A stretch of DNA of 64,000 nucleotides from NCBI RefSeq assembly GCF_022201045.2, contig NC_068560.1, positions 36,729,001 through 36,793,000 on the forward strand, written 5' to 3'. The position numbers were made by a program, and so were the translations under genes. Each line of letters opens with the position of its first letter. Positions within the stretch are counted from its first letter, which is position 1. Positions 1-12,544 of the stretch are shown piece after piece. Source of the DNA: Citrus sinensis (lineage: Eukaryota; Streptophyta; Magnoliopsida; Sapindales; Rutaceae). The notes below the pieces were generated by a model. The model was given only the letters and a program-made list of their open reading frames with translations. It did no database searches and was not told the DNA's origin.

Positions 1-102
1 TACATAATTAGTTTGGTACAAAAGAAAATGAAATTCCAAAAGCTGTTGTGTAACACTTTCACAAAAGCTCAAGCATCAGATAAGGAAACAGTTTCTGTTT
101 AC

Positions 103-2495
103 CAGCAGATTCAAAAATGGTACTCGAATAGAATACAACACCATTTATTCCACTAAGCTGTTGCAAGATCAGTAGACCAATTCCAACCTGCAGGACATCA
201 GGTAGTCACAAACAATTAGGTTTGAATGATTTAAACTCTAGAGCACTGTTGAAAGTAAGGCCAAAATGGGGGCAGATGAAAGCTATAGTTTCTAGGAATA
301 ATTACTACCGTTAAAGGAAAATAGTATCTTCTTTGTTTGAGTTCTGAAAACCGGATTGTTGTTCTTCTGCTGCTTGATGCTACAGACCTCTGCATCATGC
401 AAGTGAGATAATATTATTTAACTACCACACAGATATGAAAGACTTTGCCAGGTATATTCAAAAAGGGATTGGATGTGTAAAAGCAGGGAACCACTTTGCA
501 ATGTTCAAAAGAAGTTGAACATTGTTACTGTTACCTTAATTTCATTCACTTCAATGGAAATATCAGTATCAAACCCCCGCAAAACTTGCAAAGATGCTTC
601 AAAATCTTCTGTCATACCCATTTTTGCCTAAATTAAGGTGGGAAAAATAGAACTTTGCATCTTATCACAACAATATTTGCAACTATAATCAATACAACAA
701 CCTCCTCTTGGACCTTACCAGCCACCGTGGAGACTCTGGAATGAAAAACAGGCCTGTTATCAATATTGTACATGGTAATATTCCTGCAAGAAGAAAAAGG
801 TTGACAGAGTTCAACGCGATAATATAATCACCATTAATTAATAAAGCATATTGAAATCAAATATTGAGATAGTTTTCCCCTCTAAAGGAGGAGGAAGAGC
901 TTCAACTAGTGATTTAAGGTGTTTGTGCAAATTGACAATGTAACAAAAAAGCGCAAGATCTAGTATGTGAAGAATTATCTTGAACACCAGCAATGAATTG
1001 AAGAAAGCTTGTTGAGAATTGTCTTTTTTAGCTGGTCACCACAGCTAACTCAAAGATCATGCGAGGATGGTGTTATAAAAGAATTATATCCTGAAATGTC
1101 TTCACATTTTGCAAAAGCAATATGAAAATTATGGAAAACGATGCTTCCTCTGTAACAAACATATTTGGCTGCCATTGCTCACCTACAAATTGCAATATGG
1201 CCATCCCATTCCTCAAAATTTTACAACTGTTACCTTTTCATCTAAGAGATTTCCAAAAAAAAAAAGGCCAAGGGAATCAATAAACACAAGAACTACCTAA
1301 AACTGCCAGTATTCTCCATGGAACAAAAAGTCCCAGCAGATAAGCCAGCATTATTCCAATTGTGACAGAGAGCTACAGAACATGTACACAAGTATCAACC
1401 AATTCAATAAGTGATTTGAGTTTGACTTCTGTAAGGATTGATAGAAATAATACCAAACCATGTTTACCATAGCCACCAATAAACCAACCTGATTCACCGA
1501 ACCCAAGGCCCCTCTTAAGTTTTGAGGTGCTATCTCAGCAATATACACAGGCACCTAGAGAAGATGAAGAAACATGGTATTTCTCAACTTGCCTTCATAT
1601 ACAGATTTAACTGAATAACACAAAATCACAACAGAAGATTACCGTGTAAGAGATAATTCCTACACCAAAACCTTCTAACAATCTCCCCATGTAAAGAAAA
1701 GATGATTCCTTCATCAAGCAGTGAAATGAAACATTAGTTCACACACTCATCCTAACGCACTAGCTCTAATCTACAGCACCAAAATTAAAATATTGATATT
1801 GTAATGAAAACTCACTCTGGCAAAAGATATGGCAAGCCATCCAATGATATTAGGAATAGCAGCAATCATTAAAGACTACATATAATAACAAAAAGCATCA
1901 ATTTTTTTTATAAAAAAAAAATTAAGTAATTAACTCAAAAAATAGGGGTTAAATTTAAGCAATTATCTTCTACCTACCCCTTTCCGACCAATATACTCAG
2001 AAATCTGACCACTAGTTATTGCTCCAACCATAGCTCCCACATTAGATAAAGAAGCAAACAAAGAAAACTGTGCCAAGAAACCATGTTATGTTAGAAATTA
2101 ACCAAGAAAATCCAACAGAAATTTAAATCCAAATTAAACTAAAATTCTGACCTCTGAAAGTGTGAGTTCAAGATCCCTGGTGATTGCAGTCTGCGTTGGA
2201 GATGAATAACCGCACTACAATGGAAACAAAAACAAATACAAATCAATGAAAAGACCAAGTTACAAATAGTTGAGCAATTGGGGAGAGAGAGAGTAAGCTT
2301 GCTTACAGTGAAACCGAATTGGATTGGACCCAAAGCAACAATGAGAACACAAGCCAAAACAGAGATAGAGCTATCCCGAATGACCTGAGAAGAACCCATC
2401 ATACTGGATTGTCTAGAACCCATACGGTACCAGCTTCCCGTATGCAAAAACGGTTTACGTAGATTTTGATCATCACTTTCGTCTCTGAAACTCAT
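103..2495 (-). CDS. ERD6-like sugar transporter (MFS), 3' end outside window
   Basis: Monosaccharide/H+ symporter-type MFS protein of the plant ERD6-like group, which usually sits in the tonoplast and exports sugar from the vacuole. Eleven exons join in frame with GT-AG borders: 2307-2495, 2152-2214, 1978-2067, 1816-1875, 1643-1708, 1489-1554, 1297-1372, 719-783, 535-627, 309-389 and 103-187. They give about 311 residues of a roughly 480-residue family. Visible signatures are TM1 at residues 44-63 ending IQFGFT, then [12 protein letters not shown] at 111-114, [15 protein letters not shown] from 157, PESPRWL at 219-225 and QQLSGING near 292. The start is the first ATG in frame ([10 protein letters not shown]) and gives the usual hydrophilic N-terminus. 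Helices 8-12 and the stop codon lie beyond the left edge. No disruption is seen. Family assignment is firm; the transported sugar cannot be read from the sequence. Confidence 0.93.
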
Positions 2496-3197
2496 TTTTA
2501 GCTGAAAACGAGGGCACAACCACAGCTTACGAAACTGAACGATGTATGTGAAAAGGAATTAAAATTCAGAGTCCCAGTCAGGACCAGAGCCGCTTATGAG
2601 TTAATTAGTCATGCATTGAAATATCTATACCTATACATTGATTGATTGATTTATTTATTGTTTGTGTAATACAATTAATCGAGAGGGAGATATCTTTGTA
2701 TAGGTCTTCATGTCTTAGTCTTAGTCATGCGCTTGTCATCTTGTGCCCTGTTGGCAACCGACGACCGAAAAGGGGAAGAAACTGTTACCTCGGCTCTTGA
2801 CATACTATTGGCTCTTCGAATTATAAAATTAGGCCATTGAGAGTAATATATACATATTCACAATAACAATATTAATAATAAGATTTATTAATAGTTATTG
2901 TGAGTTACACTCAACATAACATAAGGTGACCCATAAAATTATATCATCACAAACAGCAACAAATTGGGTTAAATCAGCTAAGCTCGACCTCGTCTCATTA
3001 AATTTCTTGTTTGATTTTGCGATGCCATAGAATTATGATTAGATGACGCCACACGTTCAATCAAGTTCCCAGTAAATACGTACATGTATCTTTAACAATG
3101 CTATGTTACAGATTCTATAACATACGCACCCAATACATCCACCACATCTGTCCTGCAGAACGAAAAAAAAGCATGCAAATGCTTTTGTTTGGTAGCG

Positions 3198-3240
3198 GGC
3201 TAAAGCAGAATCTGTAACTTACAGATTCTGTAACTTAGCC
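3198..3240. repeat. Two-tier palindrome, possible MITE core
   Basis: Positions 3206-3230 are a perfect palindrome: 12-nt arms (CAGAATCTGTAA and its complement) around a single C. Outside it, GGCTAA at 3198-3203 pairs with TTAGCC at 3235-3240. A partial third copy of the core (ACAGATTCTATAAC) lies near 3110-3123. The structure could extrude as a hairpin. It may be the middle or end of a small foldback transposon, but no target-site duplication was identified. Confidence 0.6.
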
Positions 3241-4754
3241 TGCTCCACTTTAACAACAAAACCAAAACTCATCAATACAACTGCGCAAGCACACCGAAAG
3301 CAACACTTCCTTCCTCCGCATCATATAATTTGTACCACTCAAGTCAAGTTGCATTCAACAACTGGATCCCCCTACGTTACGATTACGTAACGTACACCTA
3401 CACACATCAACAGTATCTATCGATGGCACCTACTATTGTTGCTGCGTGAACTAAGTTTTTTTTTTTTTGACCACGTGTGAACTAAGTACACTGGCCTTAA
3501 CAACTAGTACAATTCGCAACACAACTTTGTAATTGTCCGTACTATAAAATTACCCTCCACGTGATGGCGCTTGTTCTTAAAAAAAAACTCACTTTCTTTA
3601 CCGTTTATTATTATAAAGTTATGGTTACTTAGAATTGTTATAAGATAGATAATAAATTACAATCATAAATTTAAAATGATAAATAATAAAAAATTTGTTA
3701 TAACTATGGTTCTGGCATGTAATGGTTTATTATAAAATCCCGCCGGGTCTATCGTCCGACAATCACTGTAGTAACCCCCCAGTCATTCGTCAGACTCAAC
3801 TCTATGTGCGAAATAATAAAGTTTAGATCCTCGTTTTTTTGTAAAAAATCACAATTAGAGAGATAACAACGTCTAATACTTTCATGCGCGCCCCTATGAT
3901 TTGTACGCATATTTTTCTGTTAACAATTTTCACGCTCTGGTGCACAAACATAAATTAAAGAATTTTTCCCTCTTCACCAATGTCAATAAAATTTCAATCC
4001 AAACTTCTGATATTTTTTTTAAAAAAATATTTTACAAATTAAACTATCAAGCAATAAACATCCACTCTTATCAATAAATTTATTTAGATTTTTTATATAA
4101 AATTAATTATTTAATTATTATATCCTGAAATGGGACTAATTAATTTGTTTCAAAATTTTATAGAGAATAATAGTTAAATAGTTGATCTAATTTAATCAAT
4201 AAACTGTGTTAGTTAGAATCTAAATACAAGCTTATTCTTCATAAAACTTAGGGACACAACTGTTATTATTCTTCACAACTATTTGTCCTGGTGATTTTGC
4301 TAAAAATATGGTCTTTATTTTATGCAAATGTTCCTTTTATAAAGACACGCTAATTTATACAAATGGTTTTATGATTGCATCTATTCTTGCCGTTGGAGTA
4401 CGAGAGTTCAGCTTCATCCAAAACTAGATGGAGTCCCGTTTACCGTCATGTCTGACACAGCAAATATAGATGTCACGTGGAGCTTCTACTCCAACAATTT
4501 ATAGCAAAGCCACCGTTGGCCGGATTATCAAAATTAGCTAGTTAAAAAAATAATAATAGTAAAAAAAGATTTTTTTCTTTTTATTTTTCATGTCATTGCA
4601 TGATTTTTTTTATAATATTGATAACGTAATTGTTTTAGATCTTTAAATTTAAATATTTTAATTTTTATCATTGGTTTTATTAATTGTTGTTTCGTATGGT
4701 TAATCTAATGATCATAAGTATTTTTTTAACCTTAATCTTTTTTAAAAAAAATAT

Positions 4755-5080
4755 TTGTTATTTTTTGCAGGGATTTTAAAAATTAAATAAATTATTTTAT
4801 TTTTACTAGTAAAAACTTAAATTTTAAAGAGTAAAAGTTGTAAAATATTTTTAAAATATTAAAGTATTATTTACTTATTTGACAATCGTACTTCATTCTT
4901 TTCATAACATAACTTAAAAAAATTATCTATTAAAATAATTTTATAATTTTTAACAAAAACTCTCATTGACAACCAAACAATTTTTTTTTTAAAAAATAAA
5001 AGCTCCACTTATAAAAGATCTATTAATAAAATTTTTACTTAAATAAATTTTATTTAAAAAGTTACACCAAAAGAGCCTCA
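4755..5080. repeat. AT-rich MITE family, copy 1 of 3
   Basis: This roughly 320-bp stretch can be aligned by eye with 6429-6780 and 59274-59700. Shared landmarks in order are TTTTACTAGTAAAA-like text, ATTTGATAAT-like text, a CATAACATAACTT-like segment, AACTCTCATTGACAACCAAA-like text and a final segment ending TACACCAAAAGAGC. The three copies have diverged, so exact ends are uncertain. Confidence 0.55.
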
Positions 5081-5926
5081 ACTAAGTAAATAAATAATTA
5101 ATCAATTAGTAATAGGTAACCTTTAAATTAAATTGATGAATTCAAATTCAATAGAGATACTTATGAATAATTCTTAAATGAAATTATAATTACAAAAAGT
5201 TAACATAATAATTCTTAAATAAAATTATAATTATAAAAATTAACATCTTAGATTCAGTCCATTTTTTAGATCAAATTCAAATTAATTCAAAATTTTCTGA
5301 TTTGTTCGATGCTCGGAAAAATTGAATTGACATCGATTTCGACCGCCCTCCGCCATCGCTATGGTTAACTATCCGACGAAGTAAAAACCAAAATTATGGG
5401 CCCGAATAATTGTGATGGCAGGCCCAGGTAAAGTGAGCTGGAGCTTTGTCGTCTTAAATGATGTGGGTCCCGCCCCTCATGATCATGATTTGGACGTCAC
5501 TTCAACCAATTCGATCCAGTGCACTGGAGGCATTCCGCTAAATCTGAAATTATCTATTTCTTCTCTCTGAAATTATTTATGTCTTCTCAATGCTTTTGTT
5601 TTTTTGGTCCGATGCGTTCGAATCGCTCTCAAGTAATTTTTTTTTTTTTTTATAATTATACGGTTAAAATTATTATAAATTTATTATTATTATTTATTAT
5701 TTTATATGTGTGATTATGATTTATGTTCTAACTCATAGCAAGAGCAACTCTAAGAAAGACGTAGCCTATTTATCTTTTTATTAGTTATCTCTTTACCATG
5801 CATGTTAGCTGCATTTTGTCCGGTGCCAGACTGCCAGTAAATATATTGTTCATCTTGCACTTCTTGTTGTGTGCGAAAACATTGCGAAATTATTTTTTGG
5901 GCTTAACAAACATGGAAGCAGATAGA

Positions 5927-5946
5927 CCCCCCCCCCCCCCCCCCCC
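5927..5946. repeat. 20-nt poly-C run
   Basis: Uninterrupted run of 20 cytosines, immediately followed by GTGGAGCTATTAGCA. That text resembles the terminal repeat of the 9-bp-TSD MITE family found intact at 18.6, 20.4 and 40.1 kb. The run length may not be reliable in the assembly. Confidence 0.8.
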
Positions 5947-5990
5947 GTGGAGCTATTAGCATGTATAAAAGTCCTTTTAAACCCCATTTT
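5947..5990. repeat. Possible truncated MULE-type MITE end
   Basis: GTGGAGCTATTAGCA followed by text ending AAACCCC matches the outer ~40 bp of the MITE at 20364-20872 (GAGTGGAGCTATTGGCACC ... AAAACCC). No partner end or target-site duplication was found, so I read this as a degraded or truncated copy. Confidence 0.35.
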
Positions 5991-6428
5991 CTCAATACAC
6001 CCCATTTAAATATTTAAAAGCTTCATAATTTCTGTTAACAACCCATTTAATTTTAAAAATAACCTTGATTTACCTATTAATTTCCAAGTGCCTCCAACGA
6101 GGTGTTGTTCTCAATCCTTCTGGTTTGTCAAACTCCTTCATCAACTAATTTTATTGTGATTCATTTTATTTTTTTTTTTAACCTTGTTAAACCTAGATGA
6201 GTATATGCAAACCAAAATAATTTTATTTATTTATTAAGACCCACAAATAAAAAATAATAATGGATAATTGATTTTATTTTTTTTTAATTTGCTGCGATCG
6301 AGAGATAAAAATGAAAGTTGAAACACAAATAGAAATAAAAACTCTGAAACTTGGTCATTCAATCGCAAAATTAGTGTGTATAGCTTATCTGATGGTCATG
6401 AGTACTTATATAATCTCATAAGCTCTTA

Positions 6429-6780
6429 CCAATTTTTTTTAAATTTTTTTAGTAGAGATTTTGAAGATTAAATAAGTTATTTTGCTTTTACTAGTAAAAG
6501 CTTAAATATTGGGCTTTTTGTGTGGAGGTTGAAATTTTTAAAAAAAAATTAAAATATCTAAAATATCCTTTATTTATTTGATAATTTTATTTTATACTTT
6601 TCATAACATAACTTTAAAAAACTTACCTATTAAAGTAATTTTGTAATTTCTAATAATAACTCTCATTAACAACCAAATAACTAAATTTTTTTTAGTAAAT
6701 ACTCTACTTGTAAAAATTCTACTAATAAAATCTCTAATTGAAAAGGTATACCAATCAGAGCTTTAATCTTAATTTCAAGA
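6429..6780. repeat. AT-rich MITE family, copy 2 of 3
   Basis: Aligns with 4755-5080 and 59274-59700. Its ends are weakly inverted (AGCTCTTACCAATTT at the left and GGTATACCAATCAGAGCTTT at the right), consistent with a small terminal-inverted-repeat element. The boundary bases are uncertain. Confidence 0.55.
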
Positions 6781-7269
6781 ACGCGCACCCTTTATATTTT
6801 CTATTTTTGGGTTTTGGCTCATTATTCCCATATTTGACTGTAACTAACCGCCTACTAATGAACAAGTGAAGACCAAATTGCCTCACCATGTAAAGAGTTC
6901 TACTCAAGAGCGTGGGGTTTGAACAGATTTATTTGTACCTGTTTACGCAATTTCAGTAAAATCTAAAACAGTAAAGATGCAAAGGGGGTTTTGTAAGTAT
7001 TTTGGAGGTGTGCTAATACTTCCACCAGCACTTGTTTCTATGCAGTTCATTTGTGGAAGCCCATGTTTGTTTTCGTCCAGTGAGAAGGCTTCGCCTTTCA
7101 ACTGAAACGGCCCAACGTTGAGGCCCAAGCAAGACTCAAGAAGATAACACGTGCTGTAGAACTACAAAAGCGTGGGACAACTTTAAGGGTCAAGTTAGAC
7201 CAAACTCTTTTGTACTCGAACTCGAAGGATAGAGATAGAGAACATAGGTTGAAAAAAAAAAAAAAACAG

Positions 7270-7287
7270 ATGAGATTTGGAAAATAA
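7270..7287 (+). promoter_or_regulatory. Candidate short uORF upstream of the glycosylase gene
   Basis: ATG followed by four codons and TAA (MRFGK), 165 nt before the proposed main ATG. It matters only if transcription starts upstream of 7270, which the sequence cannot show. Confidence 0.3.
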
Positions 7288-7451
7288 AGGTCTGCTTAGT
7301 CGAGTCGAGTCGAGTTGAGTTGAGTTTTGAATTGTTCCCCAAATTCATTCTTCAACAGCATATCCATCCGCACACCACTTCGCTTCAACCACCACCAGTA
7401 CCGCTACCGCCGTCGACAGTTGTCTATAGTCAACCATCACTGATCGCACAC

Positions 7452-8573
7452 ATGGTCGAGCAAACCCAGTCCCAAACCCAGAACCAACCCGAACCTCAAC
7501 CCGAACCCGAAACGCAGCCTCCACCGAACCAGGATTCCACTACTGCTCTCGCCGTCATTCCGGTCCAATCGGAAACCGCTAACAACGCAACCATTACCCA
7601 TGCTAATGTTACGCCCCAGACATCATCCCCTCCGTCAAAAATTCCGTTACGTCCTCGAAAAATCCGAAAACTCTCCCCCGATAACGGAGTCGACCAAACC
7701 AGTTCATCTCAACCAACCGAATCGTCGAAAGCCACATCAGCGAAATCCACAAAATCCCGAGCCATTCAACAGCAACAACAAACCCTAACTGTTCCCAGAA
7801 TTATCGCTCGGCCGTTATCGTCCGAAGGCGAAGTCGAAGCTGCGATTCGCCATCTCCGTAACGCGGATCGACAGTTAGCTTCGTTAATTGACATCCACCC
7901 GCCTCCGACTTTCGATTCCTTTCACACTCCGTTTTTAGCCCTAACTCGCAGCATCCTTTATCAGCAGTTAGCTTTCAAAGCTGGCACATCGATTTATACG
8001 CGCTTCATCGCGCTTTGTGGTGGCGAAGCTGGAGTCGTTCCAGAGACGGTCCTTGCTTTAACCCCTCAACAGCTGCGACAAATTGGGGTCTCAGGCCGGA
8101 AGGCGAGTTATCTTCACGATCTCGCGAGAAAATACCAGAATGGAATACTGTCTGACTCCGCGATTGTAAATATGGATGATAAATCGCTCTTCACGATGCT
8201 TACAATGGTTAATGGAATCGGCTCATGGTCGGTACACATGTTCATGATTTTCTCGCTGCATAGACCGGATGTTTTGCCGATTAACGATCTCGGTGTGAGG
8301 AAAGGAGTTCAGTTGCTGTACAGTTTGGAGGAGTTGCCAAGGCCGTCACAGATGGACCAGTTGTGTGAGAAGTGGAGGCCATATAGGTCTGTGGCTTCGT
8401 GGTATCTATGGAGGTTTGTGGAAGCCAAGGGAGCACCTTCTAGTGCGGCGGCAGTGGCGGCTGGTGCTGCATTGCCGCAGCCACAGCAGGAGGAGCAGCA
8501 GCAGCCTCAGCTTTTGGATCAGATAAATAGCCTTATCAACATTGGGTACAATGACTTTCACATCAATTCTTAG
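7452..8573 (+). CDS. HhH-GPD DNA glycosylase (alkylbase / 3-methyladenine type)
   Basis: Intronless gene for a 373-residue base-excision-repair glycosylase of the AlkA-like HhH-GPD superfamily. Such enzymes flip out damaged (typically alkylated) bases and cut the glycosidic bond, here presumably in the nucleus. Residues 1-140 are low complexity, rich in Q, P, S and T, with a basic NLS-like RPRKIRK at 67-73. The catalytic domain begins near 160. It contains LYQQLAFKAG, then the helix-hairpin-helix VNGIGSW with glycines 255 and 257, then the G/P-rich loop leading to PINDLGVRKG, where Asp279 is the expected catalytic aspartate. The C-terminus is Q/A-rich. The start is the first in-frame ATG (MVEQTQSQ). 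The frame is open upstream to at least 7320 but has no ATG there, so a non-AUG extension cannot be excluded. Fold assignment is firm; substrate range is inferred. Confidence 0.92.
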   Translation: MVEQTQSQTQNQPEPQPEPETQPPPNQDSTTALAVIPVQSETANNATITHANVTPQTSSPPSKIPLRPRKIRKLSPDNGVDQTSSSQPTESSKATSAKSTKSRAIQQQQQTLTVPRIIARPLSSEGEVEAAIRHLRNADRQLASLIDIHPPPTFDSFHTPFLALTRSILYQQLAFKAGTSIYTRFIALCGGEAGVVPETVLALTPQQLRQIGVSGRKASYLHDLARKYQNGILSDSAIVNMDDKSLFTMLTMVNGIGSWSVHMFMIFSLHRPDVLPINDLGVRKGVQLLYSLEELPRPSQMDQLCEKWRPYRSVASWYLWRFVEAKGAPSSAAAVAAGAALPQPQQEEQQQPQLLDQINSLINIGYNDFHINS

Positions 8574-11500
8574 GTTGTCTATTTTGATGCCCTTTCTTTA
8601 GACTCTTGCTTGTGTAAATGTTTCGTTTTTTAGTGTTTCTATGCACAATTGTGATTATTTTTCTCATATTTCTATTTTGCGTCGTGGTTGCAGAGATTGC
8701 AGTGTTAACCTGTAATGCTTATGCCTTAGCTGTATCTTTACTACTGTCTCTTTTGGTTAATAGTTTGTTATTAAGTTAATTTGGGACAAATCATTTGCTT
8801 CCTGGTATAAACTGAATGCTTAAACTGTCAAAGATTTCTGTGTTACCTTTTTGTTGTTTATTTGTTTCTAATTATTGTTGAATATGGTTTGGTTCTTGCT
8901 AATTGATCGAGGTCCAAGTGGGGTCTATCTTGGAAGCTTCATGTAGGATCCACAGGGTTTTAGAAGTATTTTGAAGACTGCTTTACAAAAAGGGTTCATT
9001 CATTGTGCTTCTCTTACCACTTAAGCTCTGTTTGCTGTAATTTTTTCGTTTTCTTATTATCCAACATATATATTATATTCTGAAACCAGCCCTTTCTGGA
9101 AAATGTGGTTCCATATTTCAATGTTTTCATTAAATCTTCACTATGTTTTTTCTTTTTAATGTTAGATGCTCTCGATTCTTTTTAATTTTTTTTTTTTTTT
9201 TTTGTCATTGATATGCCCTTGATTTTCATAAAACACTGTAAGTTTGGTTTCAGTATATTGATCTCTGAAGATTTGAGTCAATCAGCATTTCCATTTTGCT
9301 TCAGATAATTCATTGAACACGGCTCTTTTATGAGAGTGCCAAGTTTTTGCTTGTATGAAGATGAATTCTTATGTACTGGTGTGATTACTAGATTCTGTTA
9401 TTTTATTGGACATGAAGTGGCGGAAAATAAAATTTAGTCTGTTTTTCATTTAAAGAACCATAATGCGAACCAAAATGTGAAATTTGTTCTGGGACATGAT
9501 ATCAATGTTTGGATAAAGTTGACATGGGATTGAAATAACAGAAGTACTATACAGCCTTATCTTCTCATTTGGAGATGAAGAACTAACAAACATGTTGATC
9601 TGTGCTATTAAATATGCAATTTTAGGTTGATTTGTCTATTCCAAATTCAGCTCAATTGTTGGTAAAGAAAGAGAGTATGGGATCTACCAACTTTCCATAA
9701 GTCATATGGGTGAACTTGTGTTGGTATGTAATGTAATGTGTGCTGTCTTCTGTCCATGTTGACAGAAATTGTGGAAATGAGATTAAGACCTTTTAGCCTT
9801 AATATTCCCCTGAGTGTTCAATAGGGAGTTATCTCTAGGTAGTTTTTTCCGAAGTTGAGTTGAGCAAGAATATCACTCTTTCCATTTTGAAAATGATAAC
9901 AAATAGATGTGTGGAAATGTAATATTACTTTGCAGCAGTGTTTTTGCACCTATAAGCTCTGGAGAGAATAAAATATCAGCATACTCATGGAAAGAAGATG
10001 GCCTTCATTTTTATCTAGCTTGAGTTAGTTGCTTCATTGTTCTGTTAATTGCAAGTGTGTTAGAGTGGAAATCATTATGAATTTATTCTGTAACTGTTTG
10101 ATTTTTCGTTGATATAACTGTCTACGACATGCCACTTCTCGCTTTGGCAGATTGTAAAACATGTGTAATGCAAGTTGGGATTTAATTTTGGTTAATAATT
10201 TAGGTAGATGCAACACCCAAGCCTTTTTCGAAGATCATTTTTCCCCTTTTTTTTCATTTTTGTTGGATTGGAAGAGTAAGTTTGGTCTCTTATAAGCAGT
10301 TGATAGCACAATGGTGGATATTTTGACCCATCTTCCTTCCTTTCTAGATGTTCTTAAACTCTTCTCTACTATCAGTTTGTATAATTACTTCTAGACAATT
10401 GTATACTAGAGGTTTTACTTGATAACTTTCAGTTAAACGCTATTGTCTTTATGATGATTTCTTAACAACTTTTGTTTGACTTGCATATTGTTAGGGCCTG
10501 TGCTTGGGGACAATAATAGGAAAATTTAAAGAAGTTTGTCAGTTATCTCTGTCAATTGGTCAGTTTGAAGTGAAGTTTTTCAAAGCAATGCTAGTGTATT
10601 CATGGGAAATATGGCTGCTGGAAGGTTGGAAATTAAAAGCGATGAGTGTTTTAACTTCTATATGGTAATTCTGCTCAGAGGTTAAGTTAAATAAACATCA
10701 TCTGTGCTCTAGTTCTTTGCTGTAGGACACCAACTTTCGGGTGTTAGTGGACAGTGGACTCTTATAGGAAACTACAGAATGAGAATGCTTCAGTGCTTTG
10801 CTTTTGACATTTGACTGTGATTCGGATCCCTTGTTGAACTTCAATATATCTGCGATGCAATCTTGATTACTTTGCTTGTGTGAATTTGGACCTTTTTTGA
10901 TCAAATATGCTGTTCAGTGCATGCATGGCTGACTAAACTGATTACATAACCGTCAAGTCTTAGTTATTGGGAGATGATATTTTAAGCGTGGACAATTTCT
11001 AAAGAGATGGACTATATTCTAGAGCATATTTCTTTTATTGAGCAAAATGAGCTTGCTTAGCTCTATTTACATGCTGCTAGCTAATAAGTGTATTAATTAA
11101 CAGTGACACTAGAAGTTTTAGAGTTTTGATGTGAGTGACAAGAGGCATTTGGCTCGATAACTCATTTCGTTCATGAGCGACTTGAGAAGAAGTCTCAGGG
11201 TATGAACGAACTTATATTGAGGGATTGGCTTAAGATCAATTGAAGGTGGGAAATGGAACTTCTCGTCTTTAGGAATCTTAGGATAGGTTTGCGAATGCTT
11301 CAGCTTCCTGAATAATCTATTTTAGGATAGATTTTGAAGGAATCAGCTTCATAAATAATTCAGTTACATGTTTGATCAATTTAAATTATAATGTAATCAC
11401 TAATCATACGATTGAGCATGTATGTTTAGTATATTAATCAAAAAGGTAAACATGTATATTGAAATGACCAAAATAGATTAATTATATTTTGGTTATGTGG

Positions 11501-12320
11501 AAACCGATTACGATTAATTTTAAAGCATATTATTTAATAAATAAATATTTTTTTGTTTTTTTTCAACTTTCTATTAATATATATTTTTCTATTAATCATT
11601 AACATTAAATGCCAATTAATAAGATATTTTTTAAGTTTATGTTATCTTACCGAAAAAATCATTAGTCAATATTAAATACTAATTAATAAATAATTTTTAT
11701 AACCCAAAAAAAATAATTGAAAGGTGGCTAAATTTTTCGTTGGCAGCAAAAGACAACAGTGCTGTTAACGGCGAGGGGAAAATTGTCCTATGGTGACGTA
11801 TCCACCAACGACGCTCAAACTTTCGCGGTCTACGCATCCGTATCACAAAAAGGTTCTCCTAAACAAGTGGCGGTAATATGACCTCACCCTTGAATTGAAT
11901 CAGGTGGTTTTTGATTCACTGGCACCATGGATAGAAGCAATGCAATCTACGGAAGCCGCTCTTCTATCCACTGGACGGGGCGGGGAACGTCATTACACTT
12001 CGTTAGACGACGGCGTTATATTGCCCCCACTTTTGGGAGGCATTTACTCCACCGCCTGATTTTTTTTGCTGCCGAGACTGGTACCATTACGTAGATCGTG
12101 AAATTTTGAGTCTAATGGAACCAGATTTATCAATAAAAGACAACTTTCTTTTTGCTGGTGTCGGAAAAATCTCGCCAACGATGGTGTCGGGACCATATGT
12201 CCAGTCTTTTATTTATTTATTTTACTTTTAATTTATAAATTTTATATATTAATTACTTCTTGTGTGAGGGTATTTATGAAGGATACCTTAAAAAATTGAT
12301 TTTTAAATAATCAGATTCGG
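8574..12320. other. Intergenic, downstream of glycosylase
   Basis: About 3.7 kb with no coding region I can support. The first part presumably holds the 3' UTR. The T-rich, mostly unique sequence to about 11.1 kb could include an unspliced noncoding transcript, but nothing in it shows that. From 11.35 kb the DNA becomes AT-rich and repeat-like. A GC-richer island at about 11.75-12.10 kb has no coding frame. Confidence 0.5.
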
Positions 12321-12324
12321 AAAA

Positions 12325-12490
12325 GCTACTTAACCATCCGGTATCCGGCGACCACATTGGGCCCTGACTACTTCGAATTTGGGCCGGGTAACGAGAGCGA
12401 CTCCCATGAGACTCAAATTGAGGAGCAAATCCAATCAAGCCACCTAAGGGTTTCAACCGACGCCAGTTGAACCAACACCTCGTTGGTTTG
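12325..12490. repeat. Dispersed repeat, copy A
   Basis: The segment ending GAGCAAATCCAATCAAGCCA ... GAACCAACACCTCGTTGGTT matches the segment ending GGAACAAATCCAGTCAAGTCA ... GAGCCAACACTTTGTTGGTT near 61045-61122. Both have upstream text about a Gln/Ser-poor, GC-richer stretch that looks transposon-derived. The class is not determined. Confidence 0.5.
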
Positions 12491-12544
12491 GAAAAGTTAC
12501 TTTAAGTTGCTTTCAAAATTAGATTATTTGAAAATCACTTTTAA

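Larger units (their letters stand above)
2496..7269. other. Intergenic region between divergent transporter and glycosylase genes
   Basis: About 4.8 kb without a gene. It holds the upstream regions of both divergent genes, a palindrome near 3.2 kb, two related AT-rich MITE copies (about 4.75-5.08 kb and 6.43-6.78 kb), a 20-nt poly-C run and long A/T homopolymers. The open frames here (for example 5519-5713 and 6943-7128) have no recognisable protein features. Confidence 0.6.

Noticed and set aside
7320..7451. Extension of the glycosylase to an upstream TTG
   Set aside because: Nuclear plant genes rarely start at TTG, and the first in-frame ATG at 7452 gives a normal protein. Kept only as a low-interest remark.
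8600..11100. Long noncoding RNA gene downstream of the glycosylase
   Set aside because: The stretch is T-rich and mostly unique, but there is no promoter, splice or structure evidence that separates it from ordinary intergenic DNA.
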